DNA of 9,210 nt, from positions 1 to 9,210 of the forward strand of contig DAOWER010000271.1 in NCBI GenBank assembly GCA_030638405.1, given 5' to 3'. The translations under genes and the position numbers were made by a program. The notes beneath the pieces were generated by a model, which was not told the DNA's origin, ran no database searches, and was given only the letters and a program-made list of their open reading frames with translations. The stretch is from Candidatus Eiseniibacteriota bacterium (GTDB lineage Bacteria > Joyebacterota > Joyebacteria > Joyebacterales > Joyebacteraceae). Positions 7,011 to 9,210 of this stretch are shown here, one piece after another (within the stretch, counting starts at the first letter, position 1; every line of letters starts with the position of its first letter).

Positions 7011-8974
7011 TAGCTCACCCTGGTTCCGGGAGGCAGTTCCTTGTCAGGACCGACAAGAGCGATTCCTCCCTCCCCAACGGCCGCGAGCAGCATGGCCTGG
7101 GACTCGATGCCGCGTATCTTGGCGGGTTCGAGGTTCGCCACAACGACGACCGTCTTGCCGATCAGCTCTTCGGCCGCGTAGCCTTCCGCGATTCCGGCGA
7201 CCATCTGCCGCTGATCCCCGTCACCGAGGTCAACGGTCATACGGACAAGCTTGTTCGTTCCCTCAACCTTCGCTGCGTCCATGATGCGCGCCAGTCGAAG
7301 GTCCAATTCCTTGAATCGATCAAAGGACAGCATCTTCCGGTCGCCCTCCTCCTCGGTAGTTTCTGCTTCTGGGGTTCCCGTTCCGGCAGTCTCCGCGTCT
7401 CCGGTCGCTTCGCCACCCGCCGCGATGTCGAACGTGTGCGCCAGCTCTTCGTCGGAGTACTTCGGGAAGACCGCCGCGGGTTTGTGTATCTCGATACTCT
7501 CCGGCCAGCCGGCGCCCCAGCGCAGGAGGTCCGTGAGCGACGCCTCACCGGGGCTCAGCGTCAGCCCGAGCGACTTCAGTATCTCCTCACTCTTGCCCGG
7601 GATGACGGGCCACGCCAGGACAGCGACCTGCCGTATCGCCTCGAGCACGGAGAAGAGAACGCCGGGGACGCGCTCCGGATTCTCCTTCGCCAGAACCCAC
7701 GGTTTCTCTTCCTCTACATATGCGTTCGCTCTTCTGACCAGCTCCCAGATGGCCGCCAGCGCTGTCTGCGGCGCGTAGCCGTCCATCGCCTCGATGACCG
7801 CCTCGCGTGTCGTCTCGGCCAGCTCGGGCAGTCCGCCAGCCGCCGTGGTATCTCGAGCGGTCGCACCGTCTATCGTCCCCCCGAGGAACCTCCCCACCAT
7901 GGCGGTCGCCCTGGACACGAGGTTCCCGAGATCGTTCGCCAGCTCGGAGTCGTAGCGCGTGCGGAAGTGTTCCCACGTGAAGTCGACGTCGCGCCCATAG
8001 GTGCCTTCCCGCATGAGGAAGTACCTGAGAGCCGAAGGTCCGAAGACGTCCGCCGCCTCGAGAGGATTCACGACCACGCCGCGGCTCTTGGACAGCTTCC
8101 GCCCCTTGAAGTACACGAAGCCGTGTCCGTAGATGGTCTTCGGGAGGGGGATGCCCGCACTCATCAGCATCGCCGGCCAGATGACGCAGTGGAACCTGGT
8201 GACGTCCTTGCCGATGATGTGCACGTCGGCGGGCCACCATTTCGCGAACCTTGCATCGTCGGTGCCCAAACCGACGCCGGTGGCGTAGTTCGTGAGCGCG
8301 TCGACCCAGACGTATATCACCTGCGACTCGTCCATCGGAAACGGCGCGCCCCAGTCTGTGCCGGCACGCGTGACGCTGATGTCCTCGAGCCCGCCCTTGA
8401 TGAACTGGACGATTTCGTTCTTGCGCGACACCGGCTGAATGAACTCGGGGTGTTTCTCGATGTGCTCGAGGAGCCGGTCGGCGTAGCTCGAGAGGCGGAA
8501 GAAGTGGTTCTCCTCCTGGATCCACTCGGGCCTGGTCCCGTGCGTCGGGCAGTTGCCGTCAAGGAGGTCCTTCTCCCGAAGGAAAGCCTCGCAGGATTCG
8601 CAGTAGTACCCCTCGTAGTGCCCCTGGTAGATGTCGTCCTTGATGGCCTCGAAGAGCTTCCTCAGGCCGACGACGTGATCGTGCTCGGTCGTCCGGATGA
8701 AGCGGTCGAACTTGATCTCGAGCTTCTCCCACACGCGCCGGAACACGGTCTCCATCTCGTCGCAGTACGCGAGCGGGTCGACGCCCTTCGCCTTCGCAGA
8801 GCGCAGCACGTTCAGGCTGTGCTCGTCCGAGCCCATCTGGAAGTAGACCTCGTCTCCCAGGAGCTTGCGGAACCGGGCGAACACGTCCGCCGAGATCTTC
8901 TCGTACGCCGTCCCTATGTGCGGTGGGCTGTTGACGTAGTCTATGGCTGTGGTTATGTAGTACTTACCCGGCAT
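7010..8974 (-). CDS. metG: Methionyl-tRNA synthetase with C-terminal tRNA-binding domain (654 aa)
   Basis: This cytoplasmic class I enzyme charges tRNA-Met. The N-terminal Rossmann core starts YYITTAIDYVNSPPHIGTAY: the HIGH signature is HIGT (His19-Thr22), so its last His is Thr. GSDEHS (48-53) follows. A single zinc knuckle is seen (Cys125, Cys128, Cys142, His145), as in the Thermus-type enzyme. WVDALTNY lies near 223-230 and the second signature is KLSKS (293-297), followed by the all-alpha anticodon-binding region. An Ala/Gly/Thr/Glu-rich linker then leads to a complete C-terminal EMAPII-like OB-fold domain (LDLRLARIMDAAKVEGTNK to the end). I choose ATG at 8974 because MPGKYYITTA matches usual N-termini and GAGAGG precedes it; a GTG at 8995 would add seven residues. 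The upstream gene ends 11 nt inside this gene. Confidence 0.96.
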   Translation of the reverse strand: MPGKYYITTAIDYVNSPPHIGTAYEKISADVFARFRKLLGDEVYFQMGSDEHSLNVLRSAKAKGVDPLAYCDEMETVFRRVWEKLEIKFDRFIRTTEHDHVVGLRKLFEAIKDDIYQGHYEGYYCESCEAFLREKDLLDGNCPTHGTRPEWIQEENHFFRLSSYADRLLEHIEKHPEFIQPVSRKNEIVQFIKGGLEDISVTRAGTDWGAPFPMDESQVIYVWVDALTNYATGVGLGTDDARFAKWWPADVHIIGKDVTRFHCVIWPAMLMSAGIPLPKTIYGHGFVYFKGRKLSKSRGVVVNPLEAADVFGPSALRYFLMREGTYGRDVDFTWEHFRTRYDSELANDLGNLVSRATAMVGRFLGGTIDGATARDTTAAGGLPELAETTREAVIEAMDGYAPQTALAAIWELVRRANAYVEEEKPWVLAKENPERVPGVLFSVLEAIRQVAVLAWPVIPGKSEEILKSLGLTLSPGEASLTDLLRWGAGWPESIEIHKPAAVFPKYSDEELAHTFDIAAGGEATGDAETAGTGTPEAETTEEEGDRKMLSFDRFKELDLRLARIMDAAKVEGTNKLVRMTVDLGDGDQRQMVAGIAEGYAAEELIGKTVVVVANLEPAKIRGIESQAMLLAAVGEGGIALVGPDKELPPGTRVS

Positions 8975-9210
8975 TCTTCCTCTCTTTGTTCCCACGCCTC
9001 TTCCGCCTGCCCCGCCTGCCCCCGCTGCCCCGTTCGCTCTGCTCGCCGCGCTCTTTCCGCCCGTCCCGCTCCGCCCGTCCGTCCTGCTCTTTCCGCCCTT
9101 CCTCCTCCGCCCGTCCGTCCTGCTCTTTCCGCCCTCCCTCCCCCGCCCGTCCGTCCTGTCCTTTCCGCCCTTCCTCCCCCGCCCGTCCGTCCTGTTCTTT
9201 CCGCTCGTCC
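8964..9210 (-). CDS. C-terminal end of an upstream gene with a charged 12-residue repeat tail (possibly RicT/PSP1-like)
   Basis: The frame that reads DERKEQDGRA at the right edge continues through repeats of the type EEEGRKEQDGRA, then a Gly/Arg/Lys-rich end (GGRRGRRKRRG) and a TAA stop at 8966-8964, 11 nt inside metG. About 81 residues are visible, all hydrophilic and presumably disordered. The start lies outside the window. All three minus-strand frames are open across 8995-9210, so frame choice is not proven. I favour this one because it stops neatly at the metG start like the other overlapping junctions here, and because its basic ending resembles tails of RicT/YaaT (PSP1-domain) proteins, which are often encoded upstream of metG. 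That identity is inference from synteny; no PSP1 domain is in view. Confidence 0.5.
   Translation of the reverse strand, partial: DERKEQDGRAGEEGRKGQDGRAGEGGRKEQDGRAEEEGRKEQDGRAERDGRKERGEQSERGSGGRRGRRKRRGNKERKNAG
8977..8985 (-). promoter_or_regulatory. Ribosome binding site of metG
   Basis: The minus strand reads AGAGAGGAA, with GAGG ending 4 nt before the ATG at 8974-8972. This supports the ATG over the GTG seven codons upstream, although the spacing is tight. The site lies inside the 3' end of the upstream reading frame, so translation is probably coupled. Confidence 0.55.
9036..9210 (-). repeat. 36-bp tandem repeat array, running off the window edge
   Basis: Units begin at 9072, 9108, 9144 and 9180 with an exact 36-bp period; the last is cut at 9210. 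A more degenerate unit covers 9036-9071. The core copies differ from each other by only a few substitutions and have no indels. Thirty-six is a multiple of three, so any frame keeps a 12-residue repeat (EEEGRKEQDGRA in the favoured frame). The array contains no A on the plus strand. Confidence 0.93.
9132..9148 (-). other. G-quadruplex motif in the repeat array
   Basis: The minus strand reads GGGCGGGGGAGGGAGGG: four runs of at least three G separated by single bases, the loop pattern expected of a very stable quadruplex. It is on the sense strand, so both the mRNA and the non-template DNA strand could fold, about 160 nt upstream of metG. Only this copy of the repeat has four full G-runs. Confidence 0.6.

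Noticed and set aside
4582..7013. Two long plus-strand open frames (391 and 421 codons) opposite rsmA and the TatD fusion gene
   Set aside because: The minus-strand genes carry complete family motifs; the plus-strand products are unrecognisable and Arg/Val/Pro-rich, as expected of antisense frames in GC-rich DNA.
8975..9210. metG frame open to the right edge, suggesting a long repetitive N-terminal extension of MetRS
   Set aside because: All three sense frames are open there because the tract lacks T, so openness carries no information; the ATG at 8974 has a ribosome site and the usual MetRS N-terminus.

Overview
The window is GC-rich (third codon positions mostly G or C), and every gene I can support is on the minus strand, so transcription runs from the right edge to the left. 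The organism is a diderm bacterium: there is an outer-membrane beta-barrel protein ending in Phe, two signal-peptidase-II lipoproteins and an envelope-anchored divergent polysaccharide deacetylase. The housekeeping order metG - tatD - rsmA resembles the same order in Bacillus. The small lipoproteins, with a conserved Y-[LM]-D-C-L motif, remind me of poorly characterised high-GC FCB-like phyla (Eisenbacteria/Krumholzibacteria-like). That taxonomic guess is inference with low confidence.

Layout in transcription order. (1) The right edge (8964-9210) holds the 3' end of a gene with a charged, repetitive C-terminal tail built from 36-bp tandem repeats; its sense strand has no T for 216 nt. (2) metG (methionyl-tRNA synthetase with C-terminal tRNA-binding domain). 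(3) A TatD-type metal hydrolase fused to a short radical SAM domain. (4) rsmA/ksgA (16S rRNA dimethyladenosine methyltransferase). Junctions in this block overlap by 11, 1 and 1 nt, which implies one tightly coupled operon. (5) After a 73-nt gap, a 665-residue outer-membrane barrel of unknown function, whose 3' end overlaps (6) a lipoprotein gene by 37 nt. (7) A second, paralogous lipoprotein with its own near-consensus promoter (TTGACT-17-TATAAT) and a strong hairpin terminator. (8) A membrane-anchored divergent polysaccharide deacetylase (YibQ-like), again with its own promoter (TTGACT-17-TAGAAT), truncated by the left edge.

Functionally, the right half is translation and RNA housekeeping and the left half is cell envelope. 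The two promoters in the left half share an identical 12-nt block around the -35 box, so the second lipoprotein and the deacetylase may be expressed in parallel. The points most worth a second look are the T-free repetitive tail region upstream of metG with a G-quadruplex motif, the TatD-radical SAM fusion, the barrel/lipoprotein pair with the paralogous lipoprotein next door, and the twin promoters. I see no RNA genes, mobile elements or CRISPR arrays, and no gene-free stretch longer than about 300 bases.
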